From the NCBI RefSeq assembly GCF_001908105.1, contig NZ_MKGQ01000015.1, forward strand, positions 23,248 to 79,352: a stretch of 56,105 bases of DNA, given 5' to 3'. The notes beneath the pieces were generated by a model. That model was not told the origin of the DNA, searched no databases, and saw only the letters and a list, made by a program, of their open reading frames with translations. Position numbers and translations under genes: made by a program. Below are positions 51,101 through 56,105 of this stretch, piece by piece. The stretch comes from Xenorhabdus eapokensis. GTDB taxonomy: Bacteria > Pseudomonadota > Gammaproteobacteria > Enterobacterales > Enterobacteriaceae. The first letter of the stretch is position 1; each line of letters opens with the position of its first letter.

Positions 51101-53856
51101 GTTATTTAATGGATTGGCTGTCGTGCCCAGAAACCCAATCCTGCCGCTGGTTCAACGCTTATGGCCCGACAGAAATTACTATCACTGCTACCGTTATGCA
51201 GGTAGATAAAGCAATGGTGACAGATAACAAACAGACTCCGCCTATCACCAACAATATTCCGATCGGCCGGCCACTGTCCAATACACGTGTCTATATTTTG
51301 GACATACTTGGTCAGCCGGTGCCTATTGGCGTGAGTGGCGAAATTTATATCGGCGGAATGGGGGTCGCCCGTGGTTATTCAAACCAACCAGAGTTGACAG
51401 CAGAGAAATTTGTTGCCGATCCCTTTAGCGAACATCCCAACGCTCGCATGTATAAAACCGGAGATTTGGCTCGCTGGCGATCTGACGGCAATATCGAATA
51501 TCTTGGCCGCAATGATTTTCAGGTCAAGCTACGCGGCTTTCGTATCGAACTGGGCGAAATCGAAACCAGATTGATGCAATGCCACGGCGTACGTGAAGCT
51601 ATCGTGCTTGCCCGTGAAGATAAACTGGGTGATAAGCGCCTGATTGCTTATCTGATCGCCGAACCGAATGCAAAACTGACACCGACAGAACTGCGCCAGC
51701 AACTCGCACTCCATCTCGCCGACTATATGCTGCCCAGCGCATTTGTGACACTGGATGCTTTTCCGTTAGCGCCTAATGGCAAGATTAACCGCCAGGCATT
51801 ACCGATGCCGGATCAGACATCCATGGTAACCCATACTTATGAAGAGCCGCTCGGTGAAATGGAAATTACTCTGGCTGAAATTTGGCAAGCATTGCTAAGG
51901 CTGGAAAAGGTTGGGCGTTATGATCATTTCTTTGAACTCGGTGGTCATTCCCTGATGGTTATCAACCTGATTGAGCGGCTGCACAATCGAGGCTGGCACC
52001 TTGATGTTCGTGCTGTATTTTCCACCCCAACACTGGCTGAAATGGCGAAAATAATGCAGGTAATGCAAGATGATGAATCCACGTTTATCGCTCCGCCCAA
52101 TCTCATCCCCGATGGTTGTACCGCTATCACTCCTGATATGCTGCCGCTGGTTTCTCTGACGCAACACGAGATTGAGACTATCACTGCTACCGTTCCTAAT
52201 GGCGCCAACAATATCCAGGATATCTACCCACTGGCACCATTACAGGAGGGTATGCTGTTCCAGCATCTGCTGCAAACACAAGGCGATGTTTATCTGTTGC
52301 ACCTCTTGCTGGCTTTTAACACCCGCGAGCGTCTTGATGCTTTTCTGGCTGCTTTGCAACAGGTTATTCATCGTCACGATATTCTACGCACTGCCATCTG
52401 CTGGCAGGGTTTAACCCAGCCAGTACAAGTTGTCTGGCGTCAGGCACCTCTGTGTATCAAAACCTTCGTGCCAGATAACGATAAGGACGTACCATCCCAA
52501 TTGTTGGCACAGACCGATCCATATCAACACCGCCTCGATATCAGCCAGGCTCCGCTATTCTCTGCTGATATCACATATGATCCGAATCAGGGCGAGTGGT
52601 TGTTAGCGTTGTGTTGCCACCATATCCTCAATGACCATATATCGCTGAATATCATCATTGCTGAAATCAATGAACGCCTGCATCATCGTACTGAAAAATT
52701 ACCACCTGCCTTACCATACCGCCATTTTATCGCCCACTCCTTACATGTGCCGATGCCAGATCACGCAGCCTATTTCCGGAATATGCTCGCAGGTGTGGAT
52801 ACACCCACTACGCCTTTCGGCATATTAGATGTTCACAGTGGGGACAGGCCTGTCACTGAGATCATCAAGCCACTTAATACAGCACTGACCCGTGCTATCC
52901 GCCAACAGGCGCGCCGCCAAGGAGTTAGCCCCGGCGTTCTGTTCCATGTTGCGTTGGCACAAGTTCTGGCAAAAATAAGTGGGCGAGATGATGTCGTCTT
53001 CGGGACGGTTTTGTCAGGACGTATGCAAGGAAGTGCCGATATTGAGCGAATTCTGGGGCTGTTTATCAATACCCTGCCCGTGCGGATCACGCTTGCGGGG
53101 AACAGCACACAAGCAACCGTGCAAGCAGCATACCGCAGTTTGACGCAGTTACTTGAACACGAACAGGCACCACTGGCGCTGGCTCAACGTTGCAGTGGTG
53201 TAAAACATCCCCTGCCGCTTTTTAATACACTCCTTAATTACCGCCATAGCCAACCGGATGTTGCCAATACCCTATGGGACGGTATACGTCTGGTCACAGG
53301 ACGAGAAAGAACTAACTATCCCATCTATCTGGCTGTAGATGATTTGGGGAAAGGTTTCCTGTTGACCGCTCAGGCTATAGCAGGAATTGATCCGGCACAC
53401 CTGATTGCATATATGACGACGGCTTTAGCGGATCTGGTAAAAACATTGGAAACCGAACCCCAAAAACCAATCATGAACATTGCTACCCCGTCTGCCACAG
53501 AACGCCAGCAACTACTGACCGACTTCAACCCTATTCAGGCTGACTCAACGCAAGATACACGGACATCAGGCCAATCTACTGTTGGAACAACTTTCGGTTA
53601 CGAAGCGCCTCTCGGTGAGGTGGAAACTGCTCTGGCTGAGATTTGGCAAAAATTGCTGCAACGGGAACGAATCGGTCGTTATGATAATTTTTTTGCATTG
53701 GGAGGTCATTCATTGATAGCAATACAATTGTTGGCTCGTATGCGTGAACAAAACATGGAAATTCCATTAGCAACCTTGTTCACGCATCCCACATTATGTG
53801 AACTGGCCAGGGCGATAAACCCAAATCGCTCAACGGTAGCGAATAACCTGAATTGA
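42193..53856 (+). CDS. NRPS, C-A-T, E/C-A-T, C-A-T, E/C-T (no TE)
   Basis: A 3887-residue assembly-line enzyme. Module 1: C with H153-H154 in HHLIMDG, probably a starter C domain by position; A with code residues I read as D-A-W-L-L-G-A-V-C-K; T Ser1045. Module 2: dual E/C with HHLLQKQGD (H1159); A with D-V-W-F-L-S-L-I-H-K, serine-like but with two changes; T Ser2168. Module 3: ordinary C with H2363 in HHIITDG; A with D-I-S-N-I-G-A-I-T-K, not assigned; T Ser3253. Module 4: dual E/C-like, but its first motif is QHLLQTQGD (Q3357), active-site HHILNDH at 3476, then directly a T domain (Ser3840). The fourth A domain is absent and there is no thioesterase, so the product cannot be finished by this protein alone. 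The stereochemistry motifs predict D residues after modules 1 and 3. No MbtH, PPTase or export gene is nearby. Confidence 0.93.
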   Translation: MSHSDTSYTSSVICHNNSLSSPTYPLSSPQQAIWFDQAIHPHSSNYNLSTFIRIEGELNEALFVRAFESVVDCHDTLRLQFLNIHALPSQKVVHSLPVIVDIQDFSSHPDADTRVKQYMDDEFTRPFHLNEALWRTTLLRVSNTCRYWQFCCHHLIMDGTGIFILINEVIGNYNQLIKREKLNNSAYSYLDFITDNLNYLASARYSDDRQFWLQRYENLPPPLLQPVNCNNTTNHKQTNPAAPQSVTWSIDQTLFKRIEKVAGGQKLPFLYFMYAILACYFARTTDVNEIVIGIPLHNRQNTRQKSTMGMFASVIPIGITLSPEDTFRDVMRKAATEMSLCHKHQRFPIAELNRHIHSQRQDGNARLFDVTLSLEPFKTHLHMEGENMSVKQLELHSGAPYPLCIRMKQYTNTDCPEDTAPPIAMEFVFSPDYLSTTEVIALRSRLAVLLDAVLTSLEMPSLTHTEITHTTIANLPILPDIERQQVLMDFNATQAEFPQDTLIHQLFEAQVRRTPDATAAVFEQQSLSYDELNKRANRLAHHLIALGVRPDDRVAICIERSLEMVVGLLAILKAGGAFVPLDPTYPTPRLAYMLNDSAPVALITQTTMAEIGNSHLPTILLDLPDYSVWDGKSAENPQIPALGLTSRHLAYVIYTSGSTGQPKGVMIEHRSLCNLIIPQQDMLAITPDSRILQFASNSFDACIWEYCMALLAGACLYLARRENLLPGTTLSHYLEAHAITHALLSPTALASMETLPATLHTLLVGGEACPPTLTKRWAPGRQMINAYGPTEATVCATLCRCESQGDHAPPIGRPIANTQIYILDMHSQPVPRGVVGEIHIAGVGVARGYLNRPELTAERFLADPFSHNPGARMYKTGDLGRWLPDGKIEYLGRNDFQIKLRGFRIEPGEIEARLRQCHGVREALVLPCEKLPCENSPASKQLVAYLLPKADAKPEPMTLRQQLTQYLAEYMIPSAFVTLDAFPLTPNGKLNRQALPKPDHTAIVTRSYQAPTGEAETILSQIWQTLLGVQYVSRCDHFFELGGHSLIAVNLIEQLRERGWFLDIQAIFTKPVLKAMAKALLSVQKDTVQGHTEPEKTTVFTVPPNLIPDGCTAITPDMLTLVSLSQHEINAIAATIPGGAANIQDIYPLAPLQEGILFHHLLQKQGDTYLLRELLAFDTRERLDTFLATLQRVINCHDILHTSIYWQGLAQPVQVVWRQASLRINTFLPNGEQNIASQLLAHTDPQHYRLDVSQAPLFSADIAYDPHQDEWLLVLCIHHLICDHITLEHIINEIDALLPDHSENGYPDRHAEKLPPILSYRHFVAQSLHWPTSDHEAYFRQVLSDIDAPTAPFGILDIHSEDKQILEAKQPLDVALSKAIRTQARRQGVSPSILFHVALALVLAKTSGRDDIVFGTVLLGRMRGSSGIDQIMGLLINTLPIRIRLTDHNVQATVQETYLNLMKLLEHEQATLTLAQHCSRVIPPLPLFNTLLNYRHSQADTTLAKWEGVHLLMQEERTNYPIGLFVDDWGDEFSLIAQTVLDIDPIRLLGYMTTALTGLVEALETSPHQPILAISILPVAERQQLLLDFNAPPSSPDAIFSQNTAIDLPQDTFIHQLFEKQVQQNPDAIAVIFEEQSLSYAELNRQANSLAHYLIALGIRPNDRVAICAERSPAMMVGLLAILKAGGAYVPLDPGYPAERLAYILEDAAPVALLTQTVFTQTVFTQTMLINRLTRVPIVDLNNLALLTADMPTSDPDPQALGLTSRHLVYVIYTSGSTGVPKGVMNEHRGVVNGLLWSQQAYQLTPLDRVLQKTPFSFDVSVWELFPPLMFGAQLILARPDGHKDPHYLLSEIEKRQITLIFFVPAMLQQFIHATPAGCCPSLRHILCSGEEFPYVLQQKCLSHFTHCQVHNLYGPTEAAIHVTAWRCVPNRYIGRVPIGKPIANIQIYLLDSHKKPVPIGVTGELYIGGIGVARGYLNLPELTAERFLADPFSSDPDARLYKSGDLARWLPDGNIEYLGRNDFQVKIRGFRIELGEIETILAQCRGVRDAVVIVREDTPNEKRLVAYLLAEPNTILIPAELRQQLAQHLAEYMLPGAFVTLETFPLTPNGKLNRQALPMPDQTALATRNYAAPIGDIEITLAAIWQALLKLEHVGRHDHFFELGGHSLLAIQLAARIRQQLARELHLQQLFSHPVLADLATLLLDTPVTTQIVIPATNRNQPLPLSFAQQRLWFLAQLNTKANLAYNIPIILHLSGYLDQAALTAALDHLVSRHESLRTRFVLIDEQPYQHIAYQHIDRADTGFSLTRRDLRKLDETARRSRINELAELETQTPFDFANEPMIRGQLLQLSDQEHVLILTQHHIITDGWSAGILLRELSVLYRIAQGKCSDPLPHLPIQYADYAVWQQKWLRGEVLTALRDFWQKQLQNAPTLLSLPLDHPRPPEQSYTGAHVAVHLNADLLSALKALGQRQDATLFMTLLTAWSIVLARLSGQDDIVIGTPVANRSLSELEGLIGFFVNTLPLRIELEQYNSVANLLAHVRQQTLAAYAHQDLPFEQLVELLKPERSLSYNPIFQVMLALNNTPTQSLELSGLSVSLMTPPHRSAYFDLTLSLTENQDGLSGYLEYASSLFDRTTVERMVGYLTNVLTAMTTDETQAIARLPMLPITERQQLLVDFNAPQADFPNDALIHSLFEAQVQRTPDATAVIFEEQSLSYDELNCRANQLAHSLIAFGVRPDDRVAIQVERGLDMIIGLFGILKAGAGYIPLDPAYPAERLIYQLSDCKPVILLTQKHLQTRLAIQDIPIWLLDDEIHQDNRQKQPVYNPDPRQTGVQPHHLAYIIYTSGSTGNPKGVMLEHRNVVSLIHAHCQISEPGLGDRILQFVTFAFDISVSDIFPTLASGATLVLRPPHIKIPNSAFVDFLREQKVTIINLPTAFWHHWAQEMKARRVGFSPSIRTVIVGGDKVEYRYLMDWLSCPETQSCRWFNAYGPTEITITATVMQVDKAMVTDNKQTPPITNNIPIGRPLSNTRVYILDILGQPVPIGVSGEIYIGGMGVARGYSNQPELTAEKFVADPFSEHPNARMYKTGDLARWRSDGNIEYLGRNDFQVKLRGFRIELGEIETRLMQCHGVREAIVLAREDKLGDKRLIAYLIAEPNAKLTPTELRQQLALHLADYMLPSAFVTLDAFPLAPNGKINRQALPMPDQTSMVTHTYEEPLGEMEITLAEIWQALLRLEKVGRYDHFFELGGHSLMVINLIERLHNRGWHLDVRAVFSTPTLAEMAKIMQVMQDDESTFIAPPNLIPDGCTAITPDMLPLVSLTQHEIETITATVPNGANNIQDIYPLAPLQEGMLFQHLLQTQGDVYLLHLLLAFNTRERLDAFLAALQQVIHRHDILRTAICWQGLTQPVQVVWRQAPLCIKTFVPDNDKDVPSQLLAQTDPYQHRLDISQAPLFSADITYDPNQGEWLLALCCHHILNDHISLNIIIAEINERLHHRTEKLPPALPYRHFIAHSLHVPMPDHAAYFRNMLAGVDTPTTPFGILDVHSGDRPVTEIIKPLNTALTRAIRQQARRQGVSPGVLFHVALAQVLAKISGRDDVVFGTVLSGRMQGSADIERILGLFINTLPVRITLAGNSTQATVQAAYRSLTQLLEHEQAPLALAQRCSGVKHPLPLFNTLLNYRHSQPDVANTLWDGIRLVTGRERTNYPIYLAVDDLGKGFLLTAQAIAGIDPAHLIAYMTTALADLVKTLETEPQKPIMNIATPSATERQQLLTDFNPIQADSTQDTRTSGQSTVGTTFGYEAPLGEVETALAEIWQKLLQRERIGRYDNFFALGGHSLIAIQLLARMREQNMEIPLATLFTHPTLCELARAINPNRSTVANNLN
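44970..45002 (+). repeat. 15-base tandem duplication in NRPS A1
   Basis: TTACCTTGTGAAAAA-type units follow each other, giving LPCEKLPCEN in the peptide. The event is in frame and lies in a loop after the small A subdomain, where length is free to vary. Confidence 0.7.
47336..47378 (+). repeat. 15-base tandem repeat in NRPS A2
   Basis: ACCCAAACTGTCTTT repeats nearly three times, giving TQTVFTQTVFTQT in the loop between motifs A2 and A3. It is in frame, and neighbouring A domains have only one unit. Confidence 0.75.
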
Positions 53857-53878
53857 TACCATTAGCCAAAAGAAAAAT

Positions 53879-53909
53879 AAGTGGTTCCACACCCTGTGGA
53901 GCCACTTTT
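53879..53909 (+). terminator. NRPS terminator
   Basis: AAGTGGTTCCACA pairs with TGTGGAGCCACTT (one G-T pair) followed by TTT, 23 bases after the NRPS stop. Confidence 0.85.
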
Positions 53910-53954
53910 CAATCCGTTATCTAACAGAGACATGACTACCTCTCACATTGGAGA

Positions 53955-53981
53955 AATAAAAAAACCGCATTTCTGCGGCTT
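53955..53981 (-). terminator. Minus-strand terminator 1
   Basis: CCGCA, 4 bases, TGCGG. On the minus strand the stem GCCGCA...TGCGG is followed by a run of seven T, so it stops leftward transcription from the mobile-element side. Confidence 0.7.
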
Positions 53982-54143
53982 TGGTATGGAGCTAATTGTC
54001 GTTTTGGATCAAAACAAGAGCAGGCTATTTTTTAGCCTACTGACCAAAATGGCTAAAATAACACCCAATACATTGATTTAACTACGATATAGGTGTTGAC
54101 CGATCCCGATCGAGTCGTCAACGCTAAGTTGACTACAGGTAGA

Positions 54144-54173
54144 TAGCAAAAAGCCCCGCGAGTGCGAGGCTTG
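54144..54173 (-). terminator. Minus-strand terminator 2
   Basis: On the minus strand AAGCCTCGC, ACTC, GCGGGGCTT then TTTGC. A 9-base stem with one G-T pair. This form is common at the ends of phage modules. Confidence 0.75.
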
Positions 54174-54268
54174 GATACTGGTGTAGATTTGAGCGGTTTA
54201 TTTACCAACCCAGCGGAGGCAAAAGTTTTGGGGCTACCCCGTTTTTTGCATTTGTTGCAATAAAGCGC

Positions 54269-54547
54269 CTAGCCTTTGTACCTTAGCGTTTTGATACGAA
54301 AATTCGTAATCAAAGGTCCATCCCCCTCATGATACCCTAGTTGTGCCTTGCCAAGATTATAAGACTCATTATTAACTGCTACCCGAAGTTCTTTATTTTG
54401 GAAGAGGAGCCCTACCTTCTGGTAACTCCCCTTATCTTGTTTAGTAGATAAATTAATATAAAATGTGTTACTTATTTCACCCCAACTGAATGATGATATT
54501 TCCGTAATATCTATCTCATTGTTTGAAGTTATATTTAAAGTGCCCAT
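54269..54547 (-). CDS. Unknown 92-residue protein, possibly truncated
   Basis: From ATG 54547 the frame gives MGTLNITSNNEIDITEISS and continues to KTLRYKG. It is Ser/Asn/Ile-rich with alternating polar and hydrophobic residues, suggesting beta-sheets. There is no signal peptide or Cys. The start has no ribosome-binding site and lies inside the end of a broken phage gene, so the real 5' end may be lost at that junction. A minus-strand terminator follows. I do not recognise the family. Confidence 0.5.
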   Translation of the reverse strand: MGTLNITSNNEIDITEISSFSWGEISNTFYINLSTKQDKGSYQKVGLLFQNKELRVAVNNESYNLGKAQLGYHEGDGPLITNFRIKTLRYKG

Positions 54548-54714
54548 AGTATGCGGCCAAAGTATTTGCGGTGGAAACGGGGATTGCGGGCTTTCTTAAA
54601 ATTAGCCTGCAACACATCGCCGCATTTGATTTTCAGATGCAGATATTCTCTGGTCGCTGGAGTAGCTGGCCGTAAGGTGTCGTCAGAAATTTTGATAAAA
54701 CTATGCTGCGCCAT
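54535..54714 (-). pseudogene. Truncated DUF1367 phage protein
   Basis: From ATG 54714, 59 codons read MAQHSFIKISDDTLRPATPATREYLHLKIK, with GDVLQANFKKARNPRFHRKYF following. MAQ.NFIK...G.L.PATP and ARNPxFHRKFF are signatures of DUF1367, a lambdoid-phage early-region protein usually about 190 residues long. After RKYF the sequence changes to RILWAL and stops, so the C-terminal two thirds are lost at a junction with the unknown gene at 54269-54547. Confidence 0.7.
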
Positions 54715-54756
54715 TCTTGTTCCCTTAAGGTAATGGCACAGCAGCGTAAGTTTAGG

Positions 54757-55034
54757 GCGGTCAAATATTCAATCAGGTCGGCGGTTTGTTCAGCAGAGAG
54801 ATGGCTTTCAGAGCCCCCATTTTCCGGCGTCAGCTTTTCCTGCGCGATGAAGTCTTTGAGGTGACGGCTGACCGTACTTTCATAAATACGCAAGGCCTGG
54901 GCTATCATCTGAGCTGTCCAGCCCTCTGATGCCAAAAGCACGGCCTTGAAGCGGTCACGAACTCGACTGTCACGCGTGGTATCATGCATCAATTCAAGGG
55001 CGCGTTTTTGTTCTGGTATCAGATGAATTTTCAT
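54757..55034 (-). pseudogene. IS630-family transposase, N-terminal fragment
   Basis: From ATG 55034 the first 90 or so codons (MKIHLIPEQKRALELMHDTTR, DRFKAVLLASEGWTAQMIAQAL, ESTVSRHLKDFIAQEKLTPENGG, LSAEQTADLIEYLTA) match the helix-turn-helix part of IS630 transposases. At about 54756 the sequence switches to the leader of the DUF1367 gene. The whole DDE catalytic domain is missing, so the element is dead. Confidence 0.8.
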
Positions 55035-55147
55035 AGCTGCAAACATGATCTGATTTGGATAAGAAATCAAGCATCTTCAATGGCGATTGGTATAATCTAC
55101 GGGACAGATACTATCTGCAAATACAACGATACGCCAGAAATAACACT

Positions 55148-55486
55148 TTATAGCGTTAATTTCAGTTCATGCCAGCCCCATGTATTCCAACACGCGGCCT
55201 CACCTGAAAAACAGCATTCCGTCACGGGTAACGATTCACCGCATTTTTCACAACATTGTTGCTGTAACTCAGCCATTTGCTTTTTTAATGAACGGTCATC
55301 CATTCGAATTAGCATTGTGAGATATTCATTGATCTCATAAGGTTCCCTGCCCAGTCTACGTAGTACACCATTGCGTTTAAGCATCTCCAATTCTTGGTTG
55401 TCGAGCAACAATTCTACCTTGGTGACGCCAGCCTCCTGCTGGCGTTGACGTTGGGCGGCCTGACAAGCAGGACACAGGCCAACCAC
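55148..55486 (-). CDS. Cys-rich small protein, probably phage-derived
   Basis: A 112-residue protein started at GTG 55486. It has CPAC near the N-terminus, a central helical part (TKVELLLDNQELEMLKRNGV, YEINEYLTMLIRMDDRSLKK), and a Cys cluster CCEKCG ... CCFSGEAACW followed by TWGWHELKLTL. The two Cys groups suggest zinc binding. The layout reminds me of small proteins of lambdoid prophages and fits the nearby DUF1367 remnant, but I cannot name it. The start side abuts the IS1 fragment, so it may be slightly truncated. Confidence 0.55.
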   Translation of the reverse strand: MVGLCPACQAAQRQRQQEAGVTKVELLLDNQELEMLKRNGVLRRLGREPYEINEYLTMLIRMDDRSLKKQMAELQQQCCEKCGESLPVTECCFSGEAACWNTWGWHELKLTL

Positions 55487-55536
55487 GAAAAAATTTTCTT
55501 GTCCCGTGGGTCATGCATTCAATCCGTTGATCTGAT

Positions 55537-55902
55537 TCAAAGATAGTATTCTCTTTCAATAAAAGTCCCAATAACTTTGTCATGCATCTCAGGGGATTTT
55601 GAATAGCCGAGTGTTTTACGGTTCAATCGGTTAATTCTGTTGCGAAGTGTAAGATTTTCACGCTCGATACGTTGCGTGAAACTTTTCCCGACGAGGTGTG
55701 TATTTTCAGGTAACATATTGTAATCTTTAAACTTATCGGTACACCAAAAAGCAACATTGAATCGCGATAATTTTTTCAGAAGCTTTTTAAGCGTTTTTTT
55801 GCTCCGCCTTCCAAACGTGTGAGCGATGATACGCTTTAGTCGAGGTTCCCAAGCATACCATATTTCTTTAACCACCCAAGGGAATGGGTAAAAAACATTC
55901 AC
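55537..55902 (-). pseudogene. IS1-family transposase, C-terminal part
   Basis: 121 codons. From IWYAWEPRLKRIIAHTFGRRSKKT through FWCTDKFKDY, GKSFTQRIERENLTLRNRINRL to SKSPEMHDKVIGTFIERE this is the DDE domain of an IS1-type transposase. The first 13 residues belong to the dispersed repeat at 55873-55960, which has replaced the N-terminal zinc-ribbon and helix-turn-helix part. The catalytic core is therefore incomplete and the copy is inactive. No IS1 end repeat is seen on the left. Confidence 0.8.
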
Positions 55903-55960
55903 TTTAATTCCAGAGGGTAACTAATTATTAAGCATTATTCGCTTGTTATTTATGGATGAT
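55873..55960. repeat. Dispersed repeat, copy 2
   Basis: Partner of the repeat at 29065-29185, on the same strand. Its left edge lies inside the IS1 frame just after the codons for WYAWEPRL, showing that the repeat DNA is joined to, and truncates, the transposase gene. Confidence 0.55.
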
Positions 55961-56105
55961 GAGTTTATTGGTTAATACAAGTAGAGTTTCTGTTGGAGTG
56001 ATTATGTTTAACGCGATGCTCGACTTTAACATCCTATAACATTGGCTTGTTGAAGCCAGTCCCGTTGACTTTTACCTTGTTGAAAATTGGCAAAAATACC
56101 CAACG
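55961..56105. other. Right edge, nothing recognised
   Basis: About 145 AT-rich bases to the window end. I see no gene start, hairpin or repeat that I can support. Confidence 0.4.

Larger units (their letters stand above)
53857..54268. other. Terminator-rich gap after the NRPS
   Basis: 412 bases. It holds one terminator for the NRPS and two hairpins whose T runs lie on the minus strand, both pointing at genes coming from the right. A short open frame (53881-54081) has no ribosome site and overlaps two hairpins, so I do not call it a gene. Confidence 0.6.

Noticed and set aside
53881..54081. 66-codon open frame after the NRPS
   Set aside because: It runs through two terminator hairpins, lacks a ribosome-binding site and has no recognisable features.
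55377..55583. 68-codon frame on the minus strand between the IS1 fragment and the Cys-rich gene
   Set aside because: It overlaps both neighbours in another frame and simply spans their junction.

Overview
The window reads as the chromosome of an entomopathogenic Gammaproteobacterium of the Morganellaceae, most likely Xenorhabdus (Photorhabdus is the main alternative). This rests on the enterobacterial order of the fli cluster, close enterobacterial versions of GuaB, GuaA, XseA, PutA and PutP, large NRPS genes with dual epimerisation/condensation domains, and moderate-to-low GC with AT-rich intergenic DNA. The genus is inferred; no rRNA or other marker was available.

Layout. (1) 1-6093: a 5'-truncated NRPS whose first adenylation domain starts in the middle; it continues T, dual E/C, A (specificity residues match a known glutamate code), T and two tandem thioesterases. 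(2) 6242-9802: a dimethyl-sulfone monooxygenase gene (sfnG) divergent from the formaldehyde-detoxification pair frmA-frmB. SfnG releases formaldehyde, so the three genes make a coherent unit. (3) 10417-11922: one polypeptide joining a branched-chain polyamine synthase (BpsA) to a pyruvoyl AdoMet decarboxylase (SpeD). (4) 12149-22963: housekeeping block xseA / guaB-guaA / putP-putA with readable terminators and GTTGCA operators between putP and putA. (5) 23147-41859: flagellar cluster fliZ-fliA-fliC / fliD-fliS-fliT / accessory insert / fliE / fliFGHIJK-fliLMNOPQR, with clear sigma-28 promoters for fliC and fliD and an extra sigma-28-like site between fliI and fliJ. (6) 42193-53856: an 11.7-kb NRPS gene (C-A-T, E/C-A-T, C-A-T, E/C-T) whose last module has no adenylation domain and which has no thioesterase. 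(7) 53857-56105: mobile-element debris, with pieces of a DUF1367 phage gene, an IS630 transposase and an IS1 transposase, plus small unknown proteins.

Most striking items. The insert between fliT and fliE (28269-29988) carries a gene for a eukaryotic-type protein with three canonical C2H2 zinc fingers (CX2-4C-X12-H-X3-4-H) and a Ser/Gln/Pro-rich tail, beside the wreck of a BrnT/CopG-type toxin-antitoxin pair. This is not the Ros/MucR bacterial zinc finger and is the best candidate for an undescribed host-directed factor. The BpsA-SpeD fusion is the second, since it would couple making decarboxylated AdoMet to its use in branched polyamine synthesis. The third is the natural loss of one A domain at the linkers of the large NRPS.

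No tRNA, rRNA or CRISPR array was recognised. Everything here comes from reading the sequence; family names are from remembered consensus motifs, not searches.
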